A stretch of DNA of 37,560 bases from DATCIH01 sp036507955. GTDB taxonomy: Bacteria > Bacillota > Clostridia > Clostridiales > Clostridiaceae. Positions within the stretch are counted from its first letter, which is position 1. Each line of letters opens with the position of its first letter. The notes beneath the pieces were generated by a model. That model did not search any database. It was not told where the DNA came from and worked only from the letters and a program-made list of their open reading frames with translations. The position numbers were made by a program, and so were the translations under genes. The stretch is taken from positions 1 to 37,560 of the forward strand of contig DATCIH010000019.1 of assembly GCA_036507955.1 (NCBI GenBank), given 5' to 3'. Positions 26,236-34,420 of the stretch are shown here, piece by piece.

Positions 26236-27123
26236 CTAACTTTCATGGAAAAGTTTTATTTTGTTATTATGTTTTCTATATTCTGCAGGGGATACACCTC
26301 TACATTTCTTAAAGACATAAGAAAAGTACTGTCTGCTACCAAATCCAAGTTCCATGGCCATGTCAATAATCATAATATCTGTATATGATAAGAGCATCTC
26401 AGCCTTTTCTACTCTTAGGTTTTCAATATAATCAATGATGGTTTGCCCTATCTGCTTTTTAAAAATCCTATGAAGATAATTTGGATGAATATTTATCTTA
26501 TTTGCTATAGTTGCAACTTTTAAATCCCTATCCAAATTATTTTTAATATATTGAATAGCTTGTCTAACATATTTACTTACATTACTTTCTGCTTCCTCTT
26601 TATCTTTTTTAAACTTTCTCCCTAAAGCTATAATTAGCTGATATATAAGGAGCTCAACAGTGTAAGTCTTATCTATATAACCACTTTCTAATTCTCTTAT
26701 TATCTGGGAAAGTATGCCTTGTATTTCATCCTCGTCTCTAAATATAAAGTATGGAGCACCTATGTTTAAAATATAATTGGAAGCTTCTGAATTTTTTAAT
26801 AAGTTAACTGTGTTAATAATCTCCTCATCACTTTCTTCAAAGCCAAATTCAATATTCATTAGCCTACAGGAGTTTTCCTCTTCCACCAGTAATCGATGTG
26901 AAACTCCTGCATCTAAAAAGATACAGTCCCCCTTTTTCATATCAAAGCTATGCTGCTCAAGTTCCACTCTGCACTGACCCTTTGTTACATACATAAGCTC
27001 AATTCTATCATGGAGGTGGTATGACATTTTATAAGATCTCCATTCTCTGGAGTAATATGCATAAACCATTGGTCTATACTTTATTGTGCTTAGCTTTTCA
27101 TCATATATACTGTTTGTAATCAT
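26236..27123 (-). CDS. AraC-family transcriptional regulator upstream of the GH4 gene
   Basis: 295 residues from the ATG at 27123, which has GGGGGTG seven bases upstream; a longer frame to a TTG at 27171 crosses promoter-like sequence and is rejected. The N-terminal cupin domain carries MSYHLHDRIELMYVTKG, the His-rich sugar-sensing pattern. The C-terminal domain has VATIANKINIHPNYLHRIFK and MIIDMAMELGFGSRQYFSYVFKK, then GVSPAEYRK. It reads toward the GH4 gene with a 124-base gap, so it probably controls that gene. The upstream gap holds repeat copy C. Confidence 0.92.
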   Translation of the reverse strand: MITNSIYDEKLSTIKYRPMVYAYYSREWRSYKMSYHLHDRIELMYVTKGQCRVELEQHSFDMKKGDCIFLDAGVSHRLLVEEENSCRLMNIEFGFEESDEEIINTVNLLKNSEASNYILNIGAPYFIFRDEDEIQGILSQIIRELESGYIDKTYTVELLIYQLIIALGRKFKKDKEEAESNVSKYVRQAIQYIKNNLDRDLKVATIANKINIHPNYLHRIFKKQIGQTIIDYIENLRVEKAEMLLSYTDIMIIDMAMELGFGSRQYFSYVFKKCRGVSPAEYRKHNNKIKLFHES

Positions 27124-27190
27124 AGATTTACACCCCCTTCTCTGATATACAATTATTATATCAATAAACAAGAAATAAATCTAAAAGGAA

Positions 27191-27217
27191 AGGGACATAC
27201 CTGGAGGTGATGTCCCT
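27191..27217. repeat. Short palindromic repeat, copy C
   Basis: AGGGACATACCT followed almost at once by AGGTGATGTCCCT: the two ends of the repeat family without the inside. It fills the 49-base gap between the AraC start region and the end of the CDP-glucose dehydratase gene. Confidence 0.65.
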
Positions 27218-27220
27218 GAA

Positions 27221-28297
27221 TTATACTATAGTTTCTGTAAAGTCATCTATTTGACTATTTACTATATCCTCACAGGATTCTGTATTAATGTTTTTATACC
27301 ATTCAACAGTATTTTTTATTGCCTTATCCACATCCCAGTTAGAAACCCAACCTAAAAGCTCCTTTGCTTTAGTTATATCAAGTCTTAATAGACCCGCTTC
27401 ATGGAAGACTTCATTGGGTAATTCCTTAGAATAGCTTCCACTTCCCCAATATCTTAAAAGTTTATTTACTAGTTCTTCAGTTGTAATAGTGCTTTCAAGC
27501 CTTGGACCAAAGTTATATGAACCACTAAATTCAACTCCATTAGTCATAAGCTTAGCACCTAATAAAATATATCCATAAATAGGGTCTAAGACATGCTGCC
27601 AGGGTCTTATTGCCTGAGGCATCCTTAGATTAATGATGGAGTTATTTAATAAGGATCTTATAGAATCAGGTATAAGCCTATCAGGGGACCAATCCCCTCC
27701 ACCTATTACATTTCCAGCTCTGGCGGAAGCAAGAGCTTTGCCAGAGTTCAGCTTATCCTTTGAAAAAAAGGAACGAAGATAGGAAGATACCAATATTTCA
27801 GCGCAACCCTTACTGGAACTATACGGGTCCAAGCCTCCAAGCCTGTCATTTTCTCTATAGCCCCAAAGCCATTCTTTATTTTCATAACATTTGTCACTGG
27901 TTATTATAACTGCAGCCTTAGTATAAGCATTTAATCTAAAAGCCTCTAGTAGGTTTGCACTACCAAGAACATTAATTTCATAAGTTTCCCTTGGATTAAT
28001 GTAGGATTCTTTGACTAAAGCCTGAGCTGCCAAGTGAAATATACAATCTATTTTATAGTCATCAATGACCTCTTTTAATCTTTTATAGTCTCTTATATCT
28101 TTTCTTATATCAACTACTTTATTTTTTAAATCTGTAAGTTCAAATATATTATCTTTACATATAGGATCTAAGCCGTAACCTATTACCTTAGCTCCTAATT
28201 TGTTAAGGTAAAAAGAAAGCCAACTTCCTTTAAAGCCTGTATGGCCTGTAATTAGGACAGTTTTATTCCTATAGATTTTTTCTAAATCAATCTTCAT
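27221..28297 (-). CDS. rfbG: CDP-glucose 4,6-dehydratase
   Basis: Extended SDR enzyme converting CDP-glucose to CDP-4-keto-6-deoxyglucose, the entry to CDP-3,6-dideoxyhexoses in surface polysaccharides. It has 358 residues, ATG at 28297 after AGGGGATGAT. Specific features are the GHTGFKG loop (18-24) with the GSWLS continuation, TSDKCYEN (133-140), YSSSK with Y159 and K163, and AGNVIGGGDW with DRLIPD. Full length and apparently intact. Immediately upstream lies a deletion scar holding pieces of rfbF and of an epimerase, so the substrate-forming cytidylyltransferase of this locus is lost. Unless another copy exists, the enzyme has no local source of CDP-glucose. Confidence 0.92.
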   Translation of the reverse strand: MKIDLEKIYRNKTVLITGHTGFKGSWLSFYLNKLGAKVIGYGLDPICKDNIFELTDLKNKVVDIRKDIRDYKRLKEVIDDYKIDCIFHLAAQALVKESYINPRETYEINVLGSANLLEAFRLNAYTKAAVIITSDKCYENKEWLWGYRENDRLGGLDPYSSSKGCAEILVSSYLRSFFSKDKLNSGKALASARAGNVIGGGDWSPDRLIPDSIRSLLNNSIINLRMPQAIRPWQHVLDPIYGYILLGAKLMTNGVEFSGSYNFGPRLESTITTEELVNKLLRYWGSGSYSKELPNEVFHEAGLLRLDITKAKELLGWVSNWDVDKAIKNTVEWYKNINTESCEDIVNSQIDDFTETIV

Positions 28298-28301
28298 ACT
28301 A

Positions 28302-28470
28302 TCATCCCCTAATTACATATAGTGCTTTATTATCTCTATAATACTCAATAGTTCTTTTAATGCCAGAGGAAAGATCTATTCTTACATCCCAATTTAGTAG
28401 AGCTTTTATTTTAGTTATATCTGCAGTAGGGGACAATATATCATTAGTTCTTGATTTTAAAGCACCATAT
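28302..28470 (-). pseudogene. C-terminal remnant of a sugar-nucleotide epimerase/dehydratase
   Basis: The frame ending at 28302 reads KYGALKSRTNDILSPTADI followed by LLNWDVRIDLSSGIKRTIEY, the closing part of an extended-SDR nucleotide-sugar enzyme (GALPYRxNEIM, then ADxxK and LGWxPxxxLEEGIxxTI in relatives). Only about 55 residues remain and the NAD-binding domain is absent. Its upstream end runs into the rfbF fragment in another frame; the junction falls at about 28455-28500. The stop is five bases from the rfbG start, showing the former operon order. Confidence 0.75.
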
Positions 28471-28698
28471 TTAGGTTCCACTTTTCCAATCATAGGAAAT
28501 AAAATATTCTTTAATTTTATCTCCTCCAAAGCCTAATGGAAGGATGAACTCGTTATATCCATATTTTAAATATAATTTCATTATATGCCATATAATAGGT
28601 CTCCCTTTTACTAAAGTCAAAGGCTTTGGGGTATCCTCTAAAGAGGAATTAAGCCGTGAACCCTTTCCGCCACATAGGATTACAATTTTTATTTTTAT
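28471..28698 (-). pseudogene. rfbF: N-terminal remnant of glucose-1-phosphate cytidylyltransferase (rfbF)
   Basis: Minus-strand frame of 75 codons: KIVILCGGKGSRL, then TPKPLTLVKGRPIIWHIMKL and YGYNEFILPLGFGGDKIKEYF. This is the N-terminal nucleotidyltransferase region of RfbF, which makes CDP-glucose and normally has ~255 residues; it stops at 28471. The site where the ATG should stand, after AAGGTGA with suitable spacing, reads ATA (28698-28696), so the start codon also appears lost. Together with the epimerase tail this is a deletion fusion of two genes. No standard start remains near the frame's beginning. Confidence 0.8.
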
Positions 28699-28752
28699 GA
28701 GCCTTCACCTTAATTTCATATTATGATTAAAGAGGTGATTTGCCACATATTA

Positions 28753-28781
28753 TTACAATTTAATATTCTTTCTGTTATAAT
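28753..28781 (+). promoter_or_regulatory. Possible promoter of the SDR gene
   Basis: A perfect TATAAT (28776-28781) sits 17 bases after a weak -35 (TTACAA, 28753-28758), 31 bases before the start codon. Confidence 0.4.
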
Positions 28782-28812
28782 ATTATTAATTATTTAATAA
28801 GGAGAGGTTATC

Positions 28813-29574
28813 ATGAAAATAGATTTGACAGGAAGAATTGCCTTAGTAACTGGTGCCACTGGAGATTTAGGAAGAGTTATGGTAAGAACTTTAGCAGAGT
28901 GTGGAGCAGATGTGGTTATTAATTATCATAGTAATGAAAAAAAAGCTAAGGAGCTCCTTGAAGAAGTCCTAGCCATAGGGAAAAGAGGTATCTTGTGTAA
29001 AGGGGATATCACCAAAATGGAGGATATATTAAACATGAAGGAAAAAGTGCTTCATGAGTTTGGAACTATTGATATTTTAGTTGCAACTGCAGTAATCCAA
29101 TATAACTGGAAGAATATATTAGAACAAAGTCCTGAAGATTATTTAAGTCAATTCAATTCCTGTGTTATGCAAAGTGTGTATTTAGCTAAGGCTTTTGTAC
29201 CTATTATGATAGAAAAAAACTATGGAAGAATAATAGGAATAAATACAGAATGCTCTATGCAAGCTTTTGTGACCCAGTCTGCTTATGTAGCAGGTAAAAG
29301 GGGTATGGATGGAATTTATAGGGTTCTTGCAAAGGAAATAGGGGAGCATCAGATAACAGTAAATCAGGTAGCCCCTGGCTGGACTATAAGTGAAAGGGAT
29401 CGAGATGCTCACTCCGAACACAATGAAGGATATGAAAAAGCCGTCCCACTAAAAAGAAGAGGAACGGACCAGGAAATAGCAAATGTAGTAGCATTTTTAG
29501 CATCTGATTTATCAAGCTTTATTACTGGAGCATATATTCCTGTATCTGGTGGAAATGTTATGCCCGGAATCTAA
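28813..29574 (+). CDS. Classical short-chain dehydrogenase/reductase
   Basis: 253 residues, ATG at 28813 after AAGGAGAGG. FabG-like Rossmann enzyme: TGATGDLG (13-20) binds NAD(P), and YVAGK gives catalytic Y158 and K162. Two consensus positions differ: the NNAG motif reads ATAV (91-94), and the residue 13 before the Tyr, usually Ser, is Thr145. The C-terminus (ITGAYIPVSGG) is normal. It is cytoplasmic with unknown substrate, perhaps a sugar or hydroxy-acid. It stands alone with its own promoter-like box and a double hairpin at its end. It is not obviously linked to the decayed CDP-sugar genes on the other strand. Confidence 0.9.
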   Translation: MKIDLTGRIALVTGATGDLGRVMVRTLAECGADVVINYHSNEKKAKELLEEVLAIGKRGILCKGDITKMEDILNMKEKVLHEFGTIDILVATAVIQYNWKNILEQSPEDYLSQFNSCVMQSVYLAKAFVPIMIEKNYGRIIGINTECSMQAFVTQSAYVAGKRGMDGIYRVLAKEIGEHQITVNQVAPGWTISERDRDAHSEHNEGYEKAVPLKRRGTDQEIANVVAFLASDLSSFITGAYIPVSGGNVMPGI

Positions 29575-29629
29575 TGGTGCCTTTTAAGGGGGCACCATTA
29601 GATTGTGGAGTCTTCTTCGAAGACTCCAC
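29570..29629 (+). terminator. Two tandem hairpins after the SDR gene
   Basis: A first 12-bp stem (29570-29581 with 29591-29602) includes the stop codon; a second perfect 11-bp stem (29605-29615 with 29619-29629) follows directly. The tail ATTCATTTTA is only moderately T-rich. Confidence 0.7.
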
Positions 29630-29708
29630 GATTCATTTTATCTCGCGACAAATATTGATCTGCTATCCTGCTCCACCGGTAATAAAGCAAATCCATTCCA
29701 TCAACCGA

Positions 29709-30809
29709 TTAATTCAGTTCTTTTAACTCATCTAAAACAAATAAACCATCGTGTCTTATTAGTACATCATCAAAGTAAATATCTCCGCCACCAGATTCAG
29801 GTCTTTGAATAAATACTAAATCCCAATGAACTGAGGATTTATTTCCATTATCACAATCATCATAAGAATTACCTGGGGTAAAATGAATAGAACCGCATAT
29901 TTTTTCATCAAAAAGTGCTTCCTTCATTGGCTTTAATATAAAGGGATTAACACCTAAAGCAAATTCCCCAATGTATCTTGCGCCTTCATCCGTATCAAAA
30001 ACAACATTTATTTTTTCAGTGTCATTGGAGGTGGCTTTTACTATTTTACCATCCTTAAATTCTAATCTAATATTTTCATAGGTGAAGCCATCATGTACTG
30101 CAGGGGTATTATAAGTTATATATCCGTTAACTGAGGTTTTAAGGGGTGCAGTATACACTTCTCCATCCGGAATATTCATTTGACCATCGCATTTAATGGC
30201 ATTCATACCCTTTATCGAAAAGGTTAAGTCAGTGTTTGGGCCAGTTATTCTTACCTTATCTGTTTTTTTGAGTAAAGTGACTAAAGGATCCATTGCTTTT
30301 GACATTTTGCTATAATCTAAATTACAAACATCAAAGTAAAAGTCCTCAAAAGCCTCCGTACTAGTACTGGCTGCTTGCGCCATAGCAGGAGTAGGGTATC
30401 TTAATACCACCCATTTGGTCTTTGGCAATCTGATTTTCATATGTACTGGTTCCATTATGTATTTTGCTACCATAGCAAGCTTCTCCCCAGGAATATCTGA
30501 TTCTTCAGTAAAATTTACTGGTGCTCTTAAGCCTATAAAAGCATCCATATCAGACATTCTTAGAGCTTCATACTTACCAATAAGCTCTAGCTGCTCCTTA
30601 GTGCAGTTCATATAAAGAGCTCTTTCTTGATCTGGGAATTTATTATTAATGAAGGGAATTCCTCCCGCAAGATAAACCTCCTTAATTAATTCTGTAGTTA
30701 AAGGATTAAGTGCTCCTATTGTTTCTATTAAAACTTTTTCTCCTTTTTTTATGCTACAGGAGTAATTTACTAAGGTTTTTGCAAGTTTAGTTATTCTTTG
30801 ATCTACCAT
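29709..30809 (-). CDS. M29-family metallo-aminopeptidase
   Basis: Cobalt- or zinc-activated aminopeptidase of the AmpS/aminopeptidase T type, releasing N-terminal residues from peptides in the cytoplasm. It has 366 residues, ATG at 30809 after AAAGGAGA. The metal ligands of the family are present: E217 in IPDGEVYTAP, E282 in YIGEFALG, H309 in SIHFTPG, H328 and D330 in SVHWD. RYPTPAMAQAA near 138-148 is the usual substrate loop. No signal peptide. The length is slightly under the ~400 residues of AmpS but fits the clostridial form. It is a single-gene unit. Confidence 0.93.
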   Translation of the reverse strand: MVDQRITKLAKTLVNYSCSIKKGEKVLIETIGALNPLTTELIKEVYLAGGIPFINNKFPDQERALYMNCTKEQLELIGKYEALRMSDMDAFIGLRAPVNFTEESDIPGEKLAMVAKYIMEPVHMKIRLPKTKWVVLRYPTPAMAQAASTSTEAFEDFYFDVCNLDYSKMSKAMDPLVTLLKKTDKVRITGPNTDLTFSIKGMNAIKCDGQMNIPDGEVYTAPLKTSVNGYITYNTPAVHDGFTYENIRLEFKDGKIVKATSNDTEKINVVFDTDEGARYIGEFALGVNPFILKPMKEALFDEKICGSIHFTPGNSYDDCDNGNKSSVHWDLVFIQRPESGGGDIYFDDVLIRHDGLFVLDELKELN

Positions 30810-30865
30810 AAAAAAAATCTCCTTTTGACAATATTGATTTTCATCGCAAACTTATTTTACTATTT

Positions 30866-31987
30866 TTATTTTGATTTTACAAATTTATCTTGTATAACTC
30901 TATATGTGCTTACACCGAAAACATATTTACTAAAGGGAAGCTTACTTAAAAAATGACAGAAAATTGGGCAAAATATTAAAGCGAGAATAAATAAGGTTAC
31001 ACTTGGGAAAATGTAATCATTTTTTAACTTATAAAAAGTATAAAGCACCCCTGCAAGAACTTCAATTACTGCTACATGCAGTAAATATGCTCCAAAGGAA
31101 TAATGGGAAATTATCTTTAAAATACTTGTAAGCTTTTTTTTGTTTTTAACAAGGTATAAACTTAATAAAAACAAAAATAGAACTGAAGCTAAATTAAAGC
31201 AAATTCTTGATACATTAATAATATAAGCATTTAAATTTATATTAAGTTTGTCTTGCATTATAGTAATATAGTTTATTATGAGAAAAATTATAAAAATTAA
31301 TACAATATAAATTTTGAAAGCTGATATGTATTTTTTAAACGCCTTCAAGTACCTACTAAAATAGTAACCAAGTAAAAAGTATAAAGAATAAAATAAAGGG
31401 GAAATAGAAATAAATTCTTTTAAATGAAAATTAGGCTTGTTAAAGATTAATTGGGAACCCCAATTATCAATGAAGGCCTTATTCGTAATCAATACAATAT
31501 TTATAAGAATAAAAATAGCTATAAAGCTTATATTGAATTTAGTGGATCTTTCACCTAATTTATTTAGTAGATATAGAATAATTGGGAAGAGCAAATATAA
31601 TTGTATACAGGTTCCAATATACCAAAGATGGTATATTGTATTACCGGTTATTAAGGAAATTAAAATATTATCTACTTTCTTTCCAAAAACATAAATATAT
31701 ATAAGCGTACAGAAGATATAAGGAAGCATGATTGTCATCAATCTTTTTTTATAGAATCTTGATATGTTAATACCCTCACTATAGGTATAACATAAGGACA
31801 AGCCTGAAATAAATATAAAGATAGGTACTCCAGCTCTTGAAATGGAATAAATAAATCTAAGTATTACTGCATTATTTAAGGGGGCATCTGGAGATATGGA
31901 GTATCCCCCAATCGTATGCTGTATTAGAATGAAAATAAATGCAATAGCTCTGACTATTTCTAATTCTTCTATAACCTTTTTTTTCAT
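30866..31987 (-). CDS. Acyltransferase family 3 membrane protein
   Basis: 373 residues, ATG at 31987 with AAGGTGAC upstream. Integral membrane O-acyltransferase of the OafA/WecH type: ten or so hydrophobic segments cover the whole protein, with the N-terminal VRAIAFIFILIQH block carrying the family's Arg13 and His24, and the FYKKRLMTIMLPY loop after helix two. Such enzymes acetylate or succinylate cell-surface sugars. No SGNH domain is attached. It sits between the aminopeptidase and a divergent aldo/keto reductase. The 187 bases upstream of the ATG are AT-rich and hold no clear motif. The acceptor is unknown. Confidence 0.88.
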   Translation of the reverse strand: MKKKVIEELEIVRAIAFIFILIQHTIGGYSISPDAPLNNAVILRFIYSISRAGVPIFIFISGLSLCYTYSEGINISRFYKKRLMTIMLPYIFCTLIYIYVFGKKVDNILISLITGNTIYHLWYIGTCIQLYLLFPIILYLLNKLGERSTKFNISFIAIFILINIVLITNKAFIDNWGSQLIFNKPNFHLKEFISISPLFYSLYFLLGYYFSRYLKAFKKYISAFKIYIVLIFIIFLIINYITIMQDKLNINLNAYIINVSRICFNLASVLFLFLLSLYLVKNKKKLTSILKIISHYSFGAYLLHVAVIEVLAGVLYTFYKLKNDYIFPSVTLFILALIFCPIFCHFLSKLPFSKYVFGVSTYRVIQDKFVKSK

Positions 31988-32204
31988 TTAATGGTCACCT
32001 TATTTCCTATCATATATTAATATAGATAGTTACTTTAGTTAGTATTTTATACAAGTATGTAAATCATACCATATATATTAAATATTGAGTAAATCTTATT
32101 GTAAATATACAGCATATTAACTTTGTTATTAAGATAGTCCATTTCAAAATATTTTAACTATGTTATACTTTTGAATGAGAGAAAACAAAAATGGAGGTAT
32201 TGAA

Positions 32205-33230
32205 TTGGATAAAATTAAATTAGGAAAAACAGACTTATTTGTTACAAGAACAAGCTTTGGAGCACTCCCTATACAAAGAATATCCTTCGAGGATGCAAAA
32301 AAGATTCTTAGAAAAGCCTACGATAATGGTATTAATTTTTATGACACCGCAAGAGGTTATTCTGATAGTGAGGAAAAGATAGGCTATGCTTTAAGTGATG
32401 TTAGGAAGGATATAATAATCGCAACGAAGACTTTTGCTGCTGATAAAAAAACTTTATTTCAGCACTTAGAGACAAGCTTAAAAAACTTAAAGACGGATTA
32501 TGTAGATATACTTCAGCTTCATAACCCTAGTAAACTACCAGATCCTGAGGATATGGAAGGCTTGTATCAGGGACTTATTGAAGCAAGGGAAAAGGGTCTT
32601 GTTAGATACATAGGAATAACAAACCATAGGGTAGAAACAGCAATAGAAGCAGCAAAATCTGGACTTTATGATACTATTCAATTCCCGCTAAGCTCCTTAT
32701 CTGCAGATAGAGATATTGAACTAATTAAAACATGTAAAGAGAAAAATGTAGGGCTCATAGCTATGAAGGCCATGTCAGGAGGCTTAATAACTAATGCAGC
32801 TAGTACCTTTGCATTTTTAAGACAATTTGGAAATGTAGTCCCTATTTGGGGAATTCAACGAGAAAGTGAGCTAGATGAATTTTTAGAATTAGAGAAGAAC
32901 CCTCCAAAGCTTGATTCAGAAATGCTTAAACTCATAGAAAAAGATAGAAAAGAACTATCAGGAGATTTTTGTAGGGGCTGTGGTTATTGTTTACCATGTC
33001 CAGCAAAAATCGAGATTCCAATATCGGCGAGGATATCCTTTTTACTCGCAAGGTCTCCTTATAAAAATTATATGAATGATACCTGGAAAGAAAAGATGAA
33101 TAACATAAACAATTGTATTGAATGCGGGCATTGTAAGGCTCATTGTCCTTATGGCCTAGATACACCAAATTTATTAAAGAAAGAGCTTGTTAAATTCAAT
33201 GATTTTTATAAAGAACATGTAAACGACTGA
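32205..33230 (+). CDS. Aldo/keto reductase with C-terminal ferredoxin-type 4Fe-4S domain
   Basis: 341 residues from the TTG at 32205, which follows GGAGG at 32193-32197; an upstream ATG at 32175 would place that site inside the gene. The AKR barrel has catalytic D47, Y52, K75 and H106 (FYDTARGYSD, IATKT, LQLHNPS). After about residue 250 comes a cysteine domain: CRGCGYCLPC and CIECGHCKAHCPYG, eight Cys suited to two 4Fe-4S clusters, though loop spacing differs from a textbook ferredoxin. This fused type is common in anaerobes and probably couples carbonyl reduction to ferredoxin or flavin partners. Substrate unknown. Confidence 0.92.
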   Translation: MDKIKLGKTDLFVTRTSFGALPIQRISFEDAKKILRKAYDNGINFYDTARGYSDSEEKIGYALSDVRKDIIIATKTFAADKKTLFQHLETSLKNLKTDYVDILQLHNPSKLPDPEDMEGLYQGLIEAREKGLVRYIGITNHRVETAIEAAKSGLYDTIQFPLSSLSADRDIELIKTCKEKNVGLIAMKAMSGGLITNAASTFAFLRQFGNVVPIWGIQRESELDEFLELEKNPPKLDSEMLKLIEKDRKELSGDFCRGCGYCLPCPAKIEIPISARISFLLARSPYKNYMNDTWKEKMNNINNCIECGHCKAHCPYGLDTPNLLKKELVKFNDFYKEHVND

Positions 33231-33260
33231 CCACGTATCAACTAAAGAAACGAAATAAAT

Positions 33261-33295
33261 TAGGGACACACTTGCGCATTGCAAGTGTGTCCCTA
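33261..33295. repeat. Palindromic repeat, copy D
   Basis: A perfect 15-bp inverted repeat: TAGGGACACACTTGC, a 5-base loop (GCATT), then GCAAGTGTGTCCCTA. It lies between the convergent aldo/keto reductase and SHOCT genes and may also act as their terminator, although no long T-run follows. Confidence 0.7.
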
Positions 33296-33308
33296 AAAAC
33301 AAATTACA

Positions 33309-33572
33309 TTACTTTTTTAATTTCTTTTGTGGTAATAATAGATCTCTTTTTACAGTGTAATCTTCGGGTTCTATTTCACCCTTAGCTAATCTTTCATTTA
33401 ATATAAGTAAAGCCTTTCTACTCGGAGATAAGTACTTTCTAATTAATATTACCCCAATTACTATTAAGGCAACTAATATTATAAATGCTATAATGCAGCC
33501 AACTATAGAAAAAGCAGTCATAGGTGCAAGACGGCCATAATCATTAATACCATTAAATCCTCTTTTCATCAT
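33309..33572 (-). CDS. Small membrane protein with SHOCT domain
   Basis: 87 residues, from the ATG at 33572 with GGGAGTGAT upstream; the longer open frame to 33683 has no start signal. Residues 17-44 form one long hydrophobic segment (AFSIVGCIIAFIILVALIVI). The C-terminal ~30 residues, LLILNERLAKGEIEPEDYTV and KRDLL, are a SHOCT motif, the short C-terminal oligomerisation or binding element found in many small bacterial membrane proteins. The function of such proteins is unknown. It is convergent with the aldo/keto reductase gene. Confidence 0.8.
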   Translation of the reverse strand: MMKRGFNGINDYGRLAPMTAFSIVGCIIAFIILVALIVIGVILIRKYLSPSRKALLILNERLAKGEIEPEDYTVKRDLLLPQKKLKK

Positions 33573-33679
33573 CGTTATCACTCCCTTCATTACATATATT
33601 ATATCATCTAAAAGTGATAGTAGTGTGCATTTATTGTGATTTATTTGTGAAATTAATAAAAACAATAAAATAAATATAA

Positions 33680-33706
33680 ACACATTTTCTATTTATACAT
33701 AGTATA
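33680..33706 (+). promoter_or_regulatory. Possible sigma-K-type (late sporulation) promoter
   Basis: AC at 33680-33681, a 16-base spacer and CATAGTATA at 33698-33706 match the sigma-K form (AC, 16-17 bases, CATANNNTA) ahead of the two unknown hydrophilic genes. Chance matches are common in AT-rich DNA. Confidence 0.3.
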
Positions 33707-33749
33707 TCTAGTGAAATCCAATTTAAAAATATGTTTGGCAAGTAAAATA

Positions 33750-33989
33750 ATGGAAGAATTATTTTATAAAGAATTAGCTTATGGTAACTTCGATATAGAT
33801 GAAGCGAAAGCAAAAAATGTAACTGAGGTAGAGGATGAAGGGAAACAAACGAACAACCAAAAGCAATACAGTAAACAAACAAACAATAATCATTTTGATC
33901 AGAAGGTTAATGTAATGCAAAAGCAGGGTCAAGCAGCTGAGGCAGAAAATGATTTATTCTCCAAGAATAAAGTAGATGTTGATTTATAG
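33750..33989 (+). CDS. Small hydrophilic protein of unknown function
   Basis: 79 residues from the ATG at 33750; the ribosome site is weak (GGCAAG), and a GTG at 33711 in the same frame has none, so the start is uncertain. I recognise no family. It is highly polar, rich in Gln, Asn, Lys and Glu, without Cys or hydrophobic segments, and is likely disordered in its middle (a run of Q/N/K residues at about 32-48). It contains FDQKVNVMQKQ and ends NKVDVDL; the neighbour at 34020 contains QQQKVDVKPSQ, so the two share a QKV[ND]V element. A 30-base gap separates them, implying one transcript. Confidence 0.6.
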   Translation: MEELFYKELAYGNFDIDEAKAKNVTEVEDEGKQTNNQKQYSKQTNNNHFDQKVNVMQKQGQAAEAENDLFSKNKVDVDL

Positions 33990-34019
33990 CCCTATAATGG
34001 GTTATAAGGAGGAGACTTC

Positions 34020-34412
34020 ATGCATGAGGATATATTCTTATTAGAAGATAAAGAAGATAAGGCCCGAGTGCAGCAGGTTCAGAAAAGTGATCAAAGCAAT
34101 AAACAGGATATGGATCAGCAGCAAAAGGTAGATGTAAAACCGTCTCAGGTTAATCTTCAACATCTCACATTAAATATTAAGGATAAATTAGATGATTTAT
34201 CTGGAAGTATTGAAGGAATTACCTATAATGAAAAGGATAAGAAATTAGTTTCAAATTTTAGAGAACTGCCTCCTGGGTTTTATTCCTTAAAGGCAAGTTT
34301 GAGGCATCAAGAAGATTTTCTTCCGAATATTAAACTTTTACCAGAAGAGGTTACCTTCAATAATATTTATATGAAAAAACGAAAAAGAACTAGGAAACAT
34401 CGTAAAATTTAA
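34020..34412 (+). CDS. Hydrophilic protein of unknown function with basic tail
   Basis: 130 residues, ATG at 34020 after AAGGAGGAGA, a very strong site. No family recognised. The N-terminal ~45 residues are acidic to polar and Gln-rich (RVQQVQKSDQ, DMDQQQKVDV); the middle (about 46-115) looks folded, with alternating hydrophobic residues (LQHLTLNIKDKLDDL, ITYNEKDKKLVSNF, ELPPGFYSLKA); the end KKRKRTRKHRKI is strongly basic and could bind nucleic acid or acidic polymer. It pairs with the smaller protein upstream and ends before a strong hairpin. A spore-coat or other structural role is possible given the sigma-K-like promoter, but this is inference. Confidence 0.75.
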   Translation: MHEDIFLLEDKEDKARVQQVQKSDQSNKQDMDQQQKVDVKPSQVNLQHLTLNIKDKLDDLSGSIEGITYNEKDKKLVSNFRELPPGFYSLKASLRHQEDFLPNIKLLPEEVTFNNIYMKKRKRTRKHRKI

Positions 34413-34420
34413 AATAAGAA

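Noticed and set aside
28544..28726. Plus-strand open frame opposite the rfbF remnant
   Set aside because: The minus-strand reading matches RfbF clearly; the plus frame has no start signal or recognisable protein.
33631..33882. Minus-strand open frame covering the upstream part of the first hydrophilic gene
   Set aside because: No ribosome site, hydrophobic composition typical of an antisense shadow of AT-rich sequence.
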